This document shows positions 17,484 through 26,963 of a stretch of DNA of 64,000 bases, piece by piece. This DNA is from Xanthobacteraceae bacterium (GTDB lineage: Bacteria; Pseudomonadota; Alphaproteobacteria; Rhizobiales; Xanthobacteraceae), in NCBI GenBank assembly GCA_028290465.1, contig JAQGJU010000094.1:17443-81442 (forward strand). The letters are read 5' to 3'. Every line of letters begins with the position of its first letter. The stretch's first letter is position 1. Position numbers and translations under genes: made by a program. Under the pieces are notes generated by a model. It saw only the letters and a program-made list of their open reading frames with translations, was not told where the DNA came from and ran no database searches.

Positions 17484-17717
17484 TAGGGAAAATTGAATAA
17501 AAACAATCAGATGACCGAAAACGCGTGGTTAACCAACCCGGCAATAGAGGCCGTTGCGACCGCCCAACCCGGCAAAATTTTCCTGCCTGAAGGCCGCTGG
17601 CAAGTTTCTGTTAACCATTCCGCACCTAACGTCGGAACGAAGGCGCCGAGGGGGCGCGGCGGCTGACTGTAGGCCATTGGACCCCCTCTTGTGCCGCAAC
17701 AAGCGGAGCTTGACCTG

Positions 17718-18209
17718 ATGTCTGCCACCGACGCCACTGCGGAAGTCGACGCCGGGGAAGGCAAACCCAAGAAGAAGCTTCCGCTCAAGCTCATCCTGAT
17801 GGCCGTCGGCGGGCTGCTGGTGCTGGGTGGCGGCGGTTTCGGCGCCTACAAATTCTTCGGCCACAAGGCCGAGCCGAAGCCTGCGGTCGTCGTGGTCAAG
17901 CCGCCGGTGTTCTTCGAACTGCCCGACATTCTGGTCAATCTGTCCAGCTCCGGCAGCGACCGCACCCAATACCTCAAGGTCAAAGTCGTGCTGGAACTGC
18001 CGGATCTGCTGCTCAAGGAGCAGATCACGCCGGTGATGCCGCGCGTCATGGACGCGTTCCAGACCTATCTGCGTGAACTGCGGCCGACCGATCTCGACGG
18101 CTCAGCCGGCCTGTACCGGCTGAAGGAGGAGTTGACCCGGCGGGTCAACGCCGCCGTGGCGCCGGGCCGGATCAACGCGGTGTTGTTCAAAGAAATCGTC
18201 GTTCAGTAA
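17718..18209 (+). CDS. fliL: Flagellar stator-associated protein FliL
   Basis: 163 residues from ATG 17718, preceded by GGAG; a GTG 27 bases earlier is the alternative. Layout: acidic start, basic KPKKKLPLKL, one membrane segment (LILMAVGGLLVLGGGGFGAY), then the periplasmic FliL domain (FFELPDILVNLSSSG, YLKVKVVLELPD, and the tail RINAVLFKEIVVQ). FliL rings surround the stator units and support torque. A TTAACCAT half-site lies 100 bases upstream. It starts the operon fliL-fliM-DUF6468-motE. Confidence 0.93.
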   Translation: MSATDATAEVDAGEGKPKKKLPLKLILMAVGGLLVLGGGGFGAYKFFGHKAEPKPAVVVVKPPVFFELPDILVNLSSSGSDRTQYLKVKVVLELPDLLLKEQITPVMPRVMDAFQTYLRELRPTDLDGSAGLYRLKEELTRRVNAAVAPGRINAVLFKEIVVQ

Positions 18210-18221
18210 CGGTCACCGGCC

Positions 18222-19448
18222 ATGCCAACGCAAGACCAAATCGATCAGGACGCGCTGGCAGCCGAGTGGGGCCTCGCCCTCGAAGCCGAGGACACCCCGC
18301 CGAAGCCTGCGGTACGCCCGCCACCGCCCGAGATGACGGGCGAGGACGGCGAGAATGGCGATGCCATGGCGGCCGAATGGGCCGCGATGGTCGACGACAA
18401 CAGCCAGTTCATTCAGGCCGCCAAGGGCGGCGCCGAGCGTATCCTCAACCAGGAGGAAATCGACTCGCTGCTGGGCTTCAGCCTGGCCGACGTCACGCTC
18501 AACGACAATTCCGGCATTCGGGCGATCATCGATTCCGCGATGGTCTCCTACGAGCGTCTGCCGATGCTCGAAATCGTCTTCGACCGGCTGGTCCGGCTGA
18601 TGACGACGAGCCTGCGCAATTTCACCTCCGACAACGTCGAAGTCTCGCTCGACCGCATTACTTCGGTGCGGTTCGGCGACTATCTGAATTCGATTCCGCT
18701 GCCCGCCATCCTGGCGGTATTCCGCGCCGAGGAATGGGACAATTTCGGGCTGATCACCGTCGATTCCAGCCTGATCTACTCGATCATCGATGTGCTGCTC
18801 GGCGGCCGCCGCGGCCAGAGCGCGATCCGCATCGAAGGCCGCCCCTACACCACGATCGAAACAAATCTGTGCAAGCGGATGATCGAGGTCGTGCTGGCCG
18901 ACGCCGAACTGGCGTTCAAGCCGTTGTCGCCGGTCAAGTTCAATATCGACCGGCTTGAAACCAATCCGCGCTTTGCCGCGATCTCGCGTCCGGCCAACGC
19001 CGCCATTCTGGTGCGGCTGCGCATCGACATGGAAGACCGCGGCGGCAATATCGAATTGCTGTTGCCCTATGCGACCATCGAACCGATCCGCGGCGTTCTC
19101 CTCCAGATGTTCATGGGCGAGAAGTTCGGCCGCGATCCGATCTGGGAAGGCCATCTGGCCACCGAGATCGGCCACGCCGCGATCGCGGTCGAAGCGGTGT
19201 TGTATGAAGCCAAGCTACCGCTGCGCCAATTGTTGAGTCTCAAGGTCGGCGACACGCTGATGCTGGGCCTCAGACCGGATGCGCTGGTCAGCGTGCGCTG
19301 CGGTAACGTCACCTTGACCGAAGGCCGCATGGGACGGGTCGGCGAACAGGTCGCCGTGCGTGTCGCCAAACCCCTGCAAAAGCCAAGAACCACGCTCGCC
19401 ATGTTTGAAAAGGCGGACGGCGCGACAACCCGGATGGAGGCACAATGA
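18222..19448 (+). CDS. fliM: Flagellar switch protein FliM
   Basis: 408 residues, longer than enteric FliM (about 330) because of an acidic N-terminal extension of about 70 residues. The motif LNQEEIDSLL (75-84), equivalent to the CheY-P-binding LSQxEIDALL, follows that extension instead of sitting at the N-terminus. The middle CheC-like domain (RAIIDSAMVSYERLPMLEIVFDRLVRL) and the C-terminal C-ring domain (LLSLKVGDTLMLGLRPDALV) are complete. It forms the rotor C ring and sets rotation direction. The stop overlaps the next start by 4 bases. Confidence 0.95.
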   Translation: MPTQDQIDQDALAAEWGLALEAEDTPPKPAVRPPPPEMTGEDGENGDAMAAEWAAMVDDNSQFIQAAKGGAERILNQEEIDSLLGFSLADVTLNDNSGIRAIIDSAMVSYERLPMLEIVFDRLVRLMTTSLRNFTSDNVEVSLDRITSVRFGDYLNSIPLPAILAVFRAEEWDNFGLITVDSSLIYSIIDVLLGGRRGQSAIRIEGRPYTTIETNLCKRMIEVVLADAELAFKPLSPVKFNIDRLETNPRFAAISRPANAAILVRLRIDMEDRGGNIELLLPYATIEPIRGVLLQMFMGEKFGRDPIWEGHLATEIGHAAIAVEAVLYEAKLPLRQLLSLKVGDTLMLGLRPDALVSVRCGNVTLTEGRMGRVGEQVAVRVAKPLQKPRTTLAMFEKADGATTRMEAQ

Positions 19449-19897
19449 GCCACGGATTCGGAATTATCATCGAAGGCGTCGTCTCAGTCCTGCTGTTGCT
19501 GACCATCAGCTACTGCATGCTGCTGAACAGCCGCTTAAAACGGTTCAGGGCCGACGAGCAGTCGCTCAAGGCGACCATCTCGGAATTGATCACCGCGACC
19601 GAAATCGCCGAACGCGCTATCGCCGGATTGAAGCTGACGGTGCGCGAATGCGACAAGAATCTCGGCGAGCGGCTGCGCACCGCCGAGCGCTTCTCGGCCG
19701 ACATTGCGCTGCAGATTTCGGCCGGCGAAAAGGTGGTGCAACGGCTGTCGCGCATCGCCGTCGCGGCGCGCGTCGAGCCGGAAGCGCCGGCTCCGGCTTC
19801 GGCGCCGGTTTCCGAAACCCAGTCCATGGTGGCGGCCGCGCAGGCCTTCGCTGAACGGGCTCGGACCCGCACCCGCGTCAACGGCATCGCCGCATGA
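19445..19897 (+). CDS. DUF6468 flagellar-locus membrane protein
   Basis: 150 residues. An N-terminal membrane anchor (GIIIEGVVSVLLLLTISYCMLL) precedes a long charged helix (LKRFRADEQSLKATISELITATEIAERAIAGLKLTVRECDKNL) and a Pro/Ala-rich tail. The family is regularly found between fliM and motE in alphaproteobacteria, and its function is unknown. It overlaps fliM by 4 bases and motE by 4 bases (ATGA both times), so all three are translated together. A role at the motor or stator is inference. Confidence 0.7.
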   Translation: MSHGFGIIIEGVVSVLLLLTISYCMLLNSRLKRFRADEQSLKATISELITATEIAERAIAGLKLTVRECDKNLGERLRTAERFSADIALQISAGEKVVQRLSRIAVAARVEPEAPAPASAPVSETQSMVAAAQAFAERARTRTRVNGIAA

Positions 19898-20838
19898 TCT
19901 CATTCGCGCGCAACATGCGGCTGCTGCCCGTCGTGTTGATCGCGATCGTATGCCTGTTTGCGCTCAAGGTGCTCGGGCTGGTGCTGGAGGGCGGTTATAC
20001 GTTTGTCGATGCGGGATTGGTCAAGGACGATTCAGTCGAGACCACCGGATCGATCGTCAGCGACGTTCCGCCGCGCATCAATGTGCCGGCGCAGGTCGAT
20101 GCCGGACTGACCACTGCGCCACGTGCCGATGCTCCGGCCCCATGGGCGCAACGCATGTACAATTTTCCGGACGGCTCGAACGCCGGCACGAGTGCCAGCA
20201 TTCCGATCAGTCCAAGCCAGAGTCCCGGCGCCGCCTTGGCCCAAAGCCGTGCGCGCGACGACATCACCGGTTCGGCTGGTCCGAAGCCGGACAAGCCGGC
20301 CGAGCCCAAGCCTGCCGCGGCCAAAGCTCCCGAAGCCAAGCCGGACGGCACGCCGGTGTCGCTGGACGCCGGGCGATTGGCCTCGGCGGCCGAACGAGCT
20401 CTCCTTGAACGGTTGCAGGAGCGCCGCCAGGAACTGGAGGCCCGTGCCCGCGAACTTGAAATCCGCGAGAACCTGCTGAAAGTCGCCGAAAAGCGCCTGG
20501 AAGTGCGGGCCGGCGAACTCAAGGAAGTCGAGGGACGGGTTCAAGCCGCCAACGGCAAGAAGGATGAGGGCGAGGCGGAGCGCTATAAGGGTCTCGTCAC
20601 CATGTATGAGAACATGAAGGCGAAGGACGCCGCCAAAATATTCGACCGGCTCGAGATGCGGGTGCTGCTCGAAGTGGTCAGCCAGATCAACCCGCGCCGC
20701 ATGTCCGATATTCTCGGCCTGATGACCCCGGAAGCCGCCGAAAAGCTGACCGTCGAGCTCGCCAACCGTGGCAAGGGCGAGCGCGGAGCGGCGCCCAACG
20801 AATTGCCGAAAATCGAAGGCCGGCCGAGCGGGACCTGA
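19894..20838 (+). CDS. motE: MotE-family flagellar protein
   Basis: 314 residues. Membrane anchor or signal (LLPVVLIAIVCLFALKVLGLVL), a Pro/Ala/Lys linker, a long coiled coil (about residues 165-230, RLQERRQELEARARELEIRENLL...), then an MgtE-N-like helical domain (YENMKAKDAAKIFDRLEMRVLLEVVSQINPRRMSDILGLM). In Sinorhizobium, MotE is a periplasmic chaperone for the motility protein MotC. It ends the fliL operon. Identification of the family is good; the exact partner here is inference. Confidence 0.75.
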   Translation: MISFARNMRLLPVVLIAIVCLFALKVLGLVLEGGYTFVDAGLVKDDSVETTGSIVSDVPPRINVPAQVDAGLTTAPRADAPAPWAQRMYNFPDGSNAGTSASIPISPSQSPGAALAQSRARDDITGSAGPKPDKPAEPKPAAAKAPEAKPDGTPVSLDAGRLASAAERALLERLQERRQELEARARELEIRENLLKVAEKRLEVRAGELKEVEGRVQAANGKKDEGEAERYKGLVTMYENMKAKDAAKIFDRLEMRVLLEVVSQINPRRMSDILGLMTPEAAEKLTVELANRGKGERGAAPNELPKIEGRPSGT

Positions 20839-20997
20839 CGTCGTCCCCGGCAACCCAAATCGTTTAGATCCTCCGACTGCGCCTAATACTTAGCGGTTTG
20901 TGCGCGACGGTTAACGCGCCTTAAACGCCCCTGTCCTAAGCTCGCGCGTCCTCCGTCTGTTGGTGTCGGCGGATGTGTTGCGTGCGTGGGCGGCGTT

Positions 20998-23900
20998 ATG
21001 GCGTTGCGGTCAGTCAGTTCAAACAGCGTTCGCGGGGCGGCACGTGCCGAACCGCGTCTCGACTGGTATGCGCTGATACGCGCTTGGCTGCTCGTGGCGG
21101 CCGTCGCCGTCGGGCTTACGATTGCCCTCTCGGCCGGCGCCCGCGCCCAAATACCGGCGTCCGCGGTCAAAGGTGAGGCCACGGTCAATACCAAGGGCGG
21201 CTATGCCCGTCTGGTGTTTCATCTCGCCGAGGACGTCGAATCGACGGTCCGCACCAGCGGCTCGATTATCGTCATCACCTTCAAGCGGCCGGTCGACGTC
21301 GCGGTCGAACGTCTCAACACCGTGGCGCCGGGCTATATCAGCGCCGCGCGCCGCGATCCGGACGGCACCGGCATTCGGCTGGCGCTGGCGCAGAAAGTCA
21401 CCGTCAATACCATCGCGGCTGGGGAACGGCTGTTCGTCGACCTGCTGCCGGAAAGCTGGGCCGGCCTGCCGCCCGGCCTGCCCGCAGAGGTGGTCGAGGA
21501 ATTGGCGCGCCGTGCCCGCGAAGCCGAGCGGAAAAACCGTCAGCAGGAATTGTTGGCGCGCCAGCGCAAGCAGGTGCCGATCCGGGTGCGCGTTGCGTCG
21601 CAGCCGACCTTCACACGCTATGTATTCGAACTTCCGGGCCTGACCGGGGTTTCGGCCGACCGCAACAAGGACAAGCTCTCGCTGCTGTTCGACGCCGTGA
21701 TGAAGTTCGACCTCGCCGATGCGCAGGCGGCGTTGCCGCCATCGGTCGCGACCATCAGTTCCGAGACCGAGCAGGAAACCACCGTGGTGAAGTTCGGCTT
21801 CATCGGTAAGGTCGACGTCCGCACGTTCCGCGAGGACAGTAACTACGTCGTCGATGTCGGCACGCCCGACGGGCAGGAAGTCAAAAGCGAGACGTCGGTG
21901 CGGCCCGAGGATATTGCGATGCTGGCCCGCAGGACGCCGACGCCGCCGACCGTCGCCGCGCCGGCCACCGTGCCGGCGAAGGTTGAAGCCGCCAAGCCAG
22001 CGGCGCCCGCGGCTGCGGCTGTGGCGGCCGCGCCGGCGGCAGCTCCGCAAGCTGCCGTCCCATCTGTCGCAGCGCCGCCCGCCGCAACTTCACCTGCCGC
22101 AACGCCACCGGCTGCCGAACCCGCGAAGCAACCGGCCGCGCCGGCTGCCACCGCGATGCCGTCCGCCGGACAAACCGGCCTCGTCGTCGAGACCGGACGC
22201 CACGGCGACAATCTGCGGGTCACCTTTCCATTCCGCACGCCGACCCCGATGGCGGTGTTCCGCCGCTCTGACACGCTGTGGCTGGTGTTCGACACGCCGG
22301 AGCGCATCGATCTCGCGGCGCTGCAGGCCGAGCAGAGCCGGACCGTTCGAGCCGCCGAAGTGACTGAACTGCCCGGCGCCAAAGTGGTGCGCCTCAAGCT
22401 CGAACGGCCGCGCCTGGCGAGCCTGACCGCCGAAGGCGCCTCCTGGCTGGTGACCATCGGCGACAGTGTCGCCGAACCGCCAAAGCCTCTGGCCGTCAGC
22501 CGCAATCTCAATGGCGCGCGGGCCAATCTCAGTATCTCATTCGACGAGCCGCAAAAGATGCACCGTGTCACGGATCCGGACATCGGCGATACGCTGCTGG
22601 TCGTCACCGCGCTTGGTCCGCCGCGCGGCTTTCTCAAGCCGCAGGACTTCGTCGAATTGCGCGCGCTGGCCTCGACGCATGGCGTCGCAATTCAGCCGCT
22701 GGCCGACGACCTGACGATGGAGCTGGCGCCCGACAAGATCATACTTGGCCGGCCCAACGGACTGTCGCTGTCGAGCATCGGCGTCGGCGGCCGGCGCAAC
22801 AATTCGTTCCGGCCATTGATGTTCGATCCGCAGATCTGGGGCACCGACCGCACCGCGCTGTTCCCGGAGCAGCAAGCCAAGCTCGCGGCGGCGGCCGCGC
22901 AGGCGCCGGAGAACAAGCGCGCCGTGGCGCGGATTGATCTCGCGAAGTTCTACCTCGCGCGCGACATGTATCCCGAGGCCAAGGGCGTGCTGAATGTCGT
23001 GATCGGCGATACTTCGCCGAACGCGGCCGAGGACGTCAGCGCGCTGGTGTTGCGCGGCGTCGCCAGCATCCTGATGGATCGCCCCGAGGAGGGCCTCAAG
23101 GATCTGTCCAATCCGCTGATCGGCAATCAATATGACGCGCCGTTGTGGCGCGCCTTTGCGTATGCCCGCCAGGGCCGCTGGTCGGAAGCGCGCGACACCT
23201 TCAAGGGCGTCGAGGCTTCGATGGGCGCCTTGCCGGTCGAACTGCAGCGCAAGGCCCTGATCGAAGCATTGCGCGCCTCGATCGAGGTGCGCGATTTCGC
23301 CGGCGCCGGCCGGCGGCTCAACGAATTCGAACTGGTCGGCACGCCGCGCGAACTGGAGCCGGCCGTGGCGGTGCTGACCGGACGGGTGGCCGAAGGTCTG
23401 GGGAAGACCGAGGATGCGCTCAACGCGTTCCACACCGCGGCGGATTCATGGGACCGTCGTGCCGCCGCGCAGGGGCAGTTGCGTGAACTGACGCTGCGCT
23501 TCACCAATGGCGACATCAAGCGTCCCGAGCTGATCACCGACCTGGAGACCTTGACCACGGTCTGGCGCGGCGACGAGACCGAAGTCGAGGCGCTGGCGCT
23601 GCTGGCCAAGCTATACACGCAGGATGGCAGCTATCGTAACGCGTTCAACGTGATGCGCACCGCCCTGATGGCGCATCCGAACTCGGACATGACGCGCCGC
23701 ATCCATGACGAAGCAGCGCTCACGTTCGACTCGCTGTTCCTGGCCGGCAAAGGCGACTCGATGCCGGCAATCGATGCGCTCGCCCTGTTCTACGACTTTC
23801 GCGAATTGACGCCGATCGGCCGGCGCGGCGATGAAATGATCCGCCGCCTGTCCGACAGGCTGGTGTCGGTCGATCTGCTCGACCAGGCGTCCGAACTGCT

Positions 23901-24597
23901 GCAGCATCAGGTCGATCACCGGCTTCAGGGCGCCGCCCGTGCCCAGGTGGCGACACGGCTCGCCGTGATCTACCTGATGAACCGCAAGCCCGATAAAGCG
24001 CTTTCGACGCTGCGCGCCACGCGGAGCGCGGATCTCAGCAACGAACTGCGCAATCAGCGTCTGCTGATCGAAGCGCGGGCGCTGTCCGACGTCGGCCGTC
24101 ATGATGTGGCGATCGAAGTCATCGCCAACATGCAAGGCTCGGAAGCCGTCCGGCTGCGGTCGGACGTGTACTGGTCGGCCCGGCGTTGGCGTGAAGCCGC
24201 CGAGCAGATCGAACTGATGCTCGGCGAGCGCTGGCGCGAATTCCCGCCGCTGGCCGAGACCGAGCGTGCCGATATTCTGCGGGCCGCGATCGGCTATGCG
24301 CTCGGCGAGGATGCGCTGGGGCTGACGCGCTTTCGTGAAAAATACGCCGCCAAGATGATGGAAAGTCCGGACCGCCGCTCCTTCGAAATCGTGACGGCGC
24401 CGCTCGGCACCGGCGGCGGCGACTTCCGTGACGTGGCGCGCGCCATCGCGGCCGTCAACACGCTGGACGGATTCCTGCGCGAAATGCGCACGCGCTATCC
24501 GGCCACCGGGACCGCCGGCTCGACGCCGACGCCGCCGGCCGTGCCGGGCGCTCTCCCGCCGGGCGCCCGGGCGGCCGATCCGACCAAGGCCGGCTAG
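20998..24597 (+). CDS. Giant AMIN-like/TPR protein of the flagellar locus, function unknown
   Basis: About 1,199 residues from ATG 20998 (GTG 20986 is possible). Layout: hydrophobic export or anchor segment (LIRAWLLVAAVAVGLTIALSAGARA), a beta-rich part resembling AMIN domains (GGYARLVFHLAEDVESTV... to about residue 150), a second beta part (RVRVASQPTFTRYVFELPG), an Ala/Pro linker (about 310-395, nucleotides 21930-22170), another beta part, then TPR-like helices from about residue 625 onward (AVARIDLAKFYLARDMYPEAKGVLN and others). AMIN domains bind the periplasmic wall, so a periplasmic scaffold is plausible. It is conserved beside motE in related genomes as far as I recall. The role is unknown. 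Confidence 0.7.
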   Translation: MALRSVSSNSVRGAARAEPRLDWYALIRAWLLVAAVAVGLTIALSAGARAQIPASAVKGEATVNTKGGYARLVFHLAEDVESTVRTSGSIIVITFKRPVDVAVERLNTVAPGYISAARRDPDGTGIRLALAQKVTVNTIAAGERLFVDLLPESWAGLPPGLPAEVVEELARRAREAERKNRQQELLARQRKQVPIRVRVASQPTFTRYVFELPGLTGVSADRNKDKLSLLFDAVMKFDLADAQAALPPSVATISSETEQETTVVKFGFIGKVDVRTFREDSNYVVDVGTPDGQEVKSETSVRPEDIAMLARRTPTPPTVAAPATVPAKVEAAKPAAPAAAAVAAAPAAAPQAAVPSVAAPPAATSPAATPPAAEPAKQPAAPAATAMPSAGQTGLVVETGRHGDNLRVTFPFRTPTPMAVFRRSDTLWLVFDTPERIDLAALQAEQSRTVRAAEVTELPGAKVVRLKLERPRLASLTAEGASWLVTIGDSVAEPPKPLAVSRNLNGARANLSISFDEPQKMHRVTDPDIGDTLLVVTALGPPRGFLKPQDFVELRALASTHGVAIQPLADDLTMELAPDKIILGRPNGLSLSSIGVGGRRNNSFRPLMFDPQIWGTDRTALFPEQQAKLAAAAAQAPENKRAVARIDLAKFYLARDMYPEAKGVLNVVIGDTSPNAAEDVSALVLRGVASILMDRPEEGLKDLSNPLIGNQYDAPLWRAFAYARQGRWSEARDTFKGVEASMGALPVELQRKALIEALRASIEVRDFAGAGRRLNEFELVGTPRELEPAVAVLTGRVAEGLGKTEDALNAFHTAADSWDRRAAAQGQLRELTLRFTNGDIKRPELITDLETLTTVWRGDETEVEALALLAKLYTQDGSYRNAFNVMRTALMAHPNSDMTRRIHDEAALTFDSLFLAGKGDSMPAIDALALFYDFRELTPIGRRGDEMIRRLSDRLVSVDLLDQASELLQHQVDHRLQGAARAQVATRLAVIYLMNRKPDKALSTLRATRSADLSNELRNQRLLIEARALSDVGRHDVAIEVIANMQGSEAVRLRSDVYWSARRWREAAEQIELMLGERWREFPPLAETERADILRAAIGYALGEDALGLTRFREKYAAKMMESPDRRSFEIVTAPLGTGGGDFRDVARAIAAVNTLDGFLREMRTRYPATGTAGSTPTPPAVPGALPPGARAADPTKAG

Positions 24598-24661
24598 GGT
24601 AGAAAATGGTAGGTTTTCGCGCGCCCTAATCGCGTCGTAAATCGCGCCTGGAGGTACAAAG

Positions 24662-25414
24662 TTACCCGCTGTAGCTCTGTACCAGGCTACCGGCGACCAG
24701 ATTCCATCCGTCGACCAGCACGAAAAAGATCAGCTTGAACGGCAGCGAAACCACGACGGGCGGCAGCATCATCATGCCCATCGACATCAGCACCGACGCG
24801 ACCACGAGGTCGATGATCAGGAACGGCAGAAACAGCAGGAAGCCGATTTCGAAGGCGCGCTTCAATTCCGAGATCATGAAGGCCGGAATCAGAATGCGCA
24901 GCGACATCTGCTCGGGGCTGGCCGGCGCCGCTTCGCCGGACAGGTCGCTGAACAGTTTCAGATCCTTTTCACGCACGTTCTTCTGCATGAAACCGCGGAG
25001 CGGATCTACGGCGCGCTCGAAGGCCTGCTCGACGCTGATTTCGTTGTTGATCAGCGGCCGAATGCCGAGATCGTAGGACCGCTGCAGCACCGGCCCCATC
25101 ACGAAAGCGGTCAGGAACAGCGCCAGCGCGATCATCACCGCGTTGGGCGGAGCGGTCGCGGTGCCGAGCGCGGTGCGCAGCAGCGACAGCACCACGACGA
25201 TGCGGGTGAACGACGTCATCATGATCAGGATCGACGGCGCCAGCGACATCACGGTCAGCAGCGCGATCAATTGAATCGCGCGTTCGGTGAGGCCGGCGCC
25301 CGAGCCGAAATTGATGCTGACGTCCTGGGCGGCGGCCGGCATCGTCAGGGCCGCGAGAACAATGACAGTGGTGCTGACCGCCTTGACCGTCAGACGCAAA
25401 CGGCGCTGGCCCAT
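24662..25414 (-). CDS. fliP: Flagellar type III export gate protein FliP
   Basis: About 250 residues from ATG 25414; a TTG at 25426, overlapping the fliO stop, is the alternative. A cleavable signal peptide (VSTTVIVLAALTMPAAAQ) precedes the FliP body: MMTSFTRIVVVLSLLRTALGTATAPPNAVMIALALFLTAFVM, then PAFMISELKRAFEIGFLLFLPFLIIDLVVASVLMSMGMMMLPP. FliP forms the core of the export gate with FliQ and FliR, which are encoded about 3 kb away on the other strand. Confidence 0.96.
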   Translation of the reverse strand: MGQRRLRLTVKAVSTTVIVLAALTMPAAAQDVSINFGSGAGLTERAIQLIALLTVMSLAPSILIMMTSFTRIVVVLSLLRTALGTATAPPNAVMIALALFLTAFVMGPVLQRSYDLGIRPLINNEISVEQAFERAVDPLRGFMQKNVREKDLKLFSDLSGEAAPASPEQMSLRILIPAFMISELKRAFEIGFLLFLPFLIIDLVVASVLMSMGMMMLPPVVVSLPFKLIFFVLVDGWNLVAGSLVQSYSG

Positions 25415-25422
25415 GAAGCGGC

Positions 25423-26694
25423 TCAACCCTTGTTCTGCGGACGGCCGAGCAGGCTGGCCATTTCCTGTTCGAGGCTGTCGTAGAAATTCGCCGGCTGCGC
25501 CGGCTTGACCTCGGCACGCGGAGCCGGCTTCGGCTCCGGCACAGGCGGGGCAGGGGTTGCGGCCGGGGTGACGGCCGCCACCGGCGCGGGAGCGCGAACC
25601 GGCTCGGCCGTGCGGCCGGCGGGCACGGGCTTATGGACTGTCGGTGCGACGGCCGGCTCGCTCACCGGCGCCGGCTCGGCCGCCAGGGCCTCGGCCATTG
25701 GCCGACGCAACGCGGCTTCCAGGCGCTGCGCCATGTCGGCGAGATTCTGGTCGTTGCTGTCCGGCGAATGGACTTCGACCGCCACGACGGCTTGCGGGCT
25801 CGGCACGCGGACCGGTTCGGGCGGGGTCGGAGCAACTGGCGGCGCCGGACGGGCCGGCTCTCGGACAGCTTCGCGGGCGGTTTCGCGGACCGGCTGCTGG
25901 CGTGCCGACAATTCCTCGGCAAGCCCGGCCAGCGTCTCGGCGCCACGCTGTTCGGACATCCGCGGTTCGGCAATACGCGGTTCGGCAATACGTGGCTCGA
26001 CATGACGCGGCTCGATATGGCGCGGCTCGACCGGTCGGGTCTCGGCGCGGCGCGGCTCCAAGGGGCGTGCTTCTGGGCGTGCTTCCGGGCGAGCCTCGAA
26101 CGGACGGGGTTCTGCGCGGGGCTCGATAGACCGTTCGATCGGACGCGGTTCGCGCGCTTCGCTGACGGCCGCACGGGACGGCCGCGCCGGCGCTGGCTCC
26201 GGTTCCGGCACGGTCCAGGCCGCCGGCTCGTCGATCAAGGGCGCGCGGGCGGCGGAACGGGGCATCGGCACCGGCGCGACAGGCGCGGGCTCCGGCTGCA
26301 GCGGCCACATCGAGCCCTCGGGCAGGGGGACCGCGCGGGGCAATGCCGGTTCGGCGGTGCCGCGACCGGCCGGAGTATCGCGCGGCGCGTCCCGCGCGCT
26401 GACGGCGCGCACGATATTCGGCTCGACCACGATGTCGGTCGGGCCGCCGATCATCAGCAGATGTTCGACATTGTCGCGGCGAATCAGCACTAGGCGGCGG
26501 CGGCTGTCGACCGCGGTCGCATCGATCACGGCCAGGCGCGGCTGGCGCCCGCGCAATGCGCTCGATCCCAGCCGGTCGCCTCCGAAGCGTCGCACCGCCC
26601 AGGCGGTACCGCCGATCAGGCCGAGGACGACCAGAAAGGCGATGAAGAAACGCACAGCCAGCGGCACGTCCGCGCCGAACAGGGTCTCGAACAT
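25423..26694 (-). CDS. fliO: FliO-type export assembly protein with long Pro/Arg-rich tail
   Basis: Start taken at MFETLFGADVPLAVRF, with GGAGAG directly upstream; a start 21 bases earlier is possible. It has one membrane segment (FFIAFLVVLGLIGGTAWAV), then the FliO domain (RQPRLAVIDATAVDSRRRLVLIRRDNVEHLLMIGGPTDIVVE). FliO helps FliP assemble. The following 300 residues are disordered Pro/Arg/Glu/Ala sequence, including a run of EPRxx pentapeptides encoded by a 15-bp DNA repeat. FliO is normally about 100-150 residues, so the tail is an unusual extension. Adjacent to fliP, with no gap. Confidence 0.82.
   Translation of the reverse strand: MFETLFGADVPLAVRFFIAFLVVLGLIGGTAWAVRRFGGDRLGSSALRGRQPRLAVIDATAVDSRRRLVLIRRDNVEHLLMIGGPTDIVVEPNIVRAVSARDAPRDTPAGRGTAEPALPRAVPLPEGSMWPLQPEPAPVAPVPMPRSAARAPLIDEPAAWTVPEPEPAPARPSRAAVSEAREPRPIERSIEPRAEPRPFEARPEARPEARPLEPRRAETRPVEPRHIEPRHVEPRIAEPRIAEPRMSEQRGAETLAGLAEELSARQQPVRETAREAVREPARPAPPVAPTPPEPVRVPSPQAVVAVEVHSPDSNDQNLADMAQRLEAALRRPMAEALAAEPAPVSEPAVAPTVHKPVPAGRTAEPVRAPAPVAAVTPAATPAPPVPEPKPAPRAEVKPAQPANFYDSLEQEMASLLGRPQNKG
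25961..26035 (-). repeat. Five 15-bp tandem repeats inside fliO
   Basis: Units at 25961, 25976, 25991, 26006 and 26021; the first two are identical and the others differ at a few positions. They encode successive xxEPR pentapeptides in the FliO tail, so copy-number change keeps the frame. Confidence 0.85.
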
Positions 26695-26880
26695 CGCTCT
26701 CTCCGCGGCAGGCATCGGGGGCTCGAGCCTCCCGAATGGTTAACGTCTGCGGCAATATTTGCCGCCTGCAATCCTAACAAATAATTAACATCGGCGCTGG
26801 TCGCGCGGCCGAATGCGCGCCAGGGCACCATTTGCATGGTAAACGGCGGATTAATGGCAGGGGGCGCATTTCCGGCCAAA

Positions 26881-26897
26881 TTAACCACCCGTTAACC
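26881..26897 (+). promoter_or_regulatory. CtrA-type box upstream of the flgB-cckA operon
   Basis: TTAACCACCCGTTAACC is a perfect TTAA-N7-TTAA with the trailing CC of the Caulobacter CtrA consensus, 67-83 bases before the flgB ATG, in the flgB/fliO divergent region. A TTAACCATT half-site faces fliO at 26736-26743. Binding by CtrA is inference from the motif. Confidence 0.6.
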
Positions 26898-26963
26898 ATA
26901 CACCCGGCAAAGTCTGCCCATCGCGGCCTCCGGCATCTGCCGGTCCGGTCCCGGGAGACGGCC

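Noticed and set aside
17600..17620. TGGCAAG upstream of fliL as a sigma-54 site
   Set aside because: No GC at the -12 position.
20911..20924. TTAA-N6-TTAA upstream of the TPR gene as a CtrA box
   Set aside because: Spacer is 6, not 7, and the trailing CC is missing; kept only as a weak possibility.
26807..26823. GG-N10-GC sigma-54-like match facing fliO
   Set aside because: Only TGGC and GC match; another equally weak match lies nearby, as expected by chance in GC-rich DNA.
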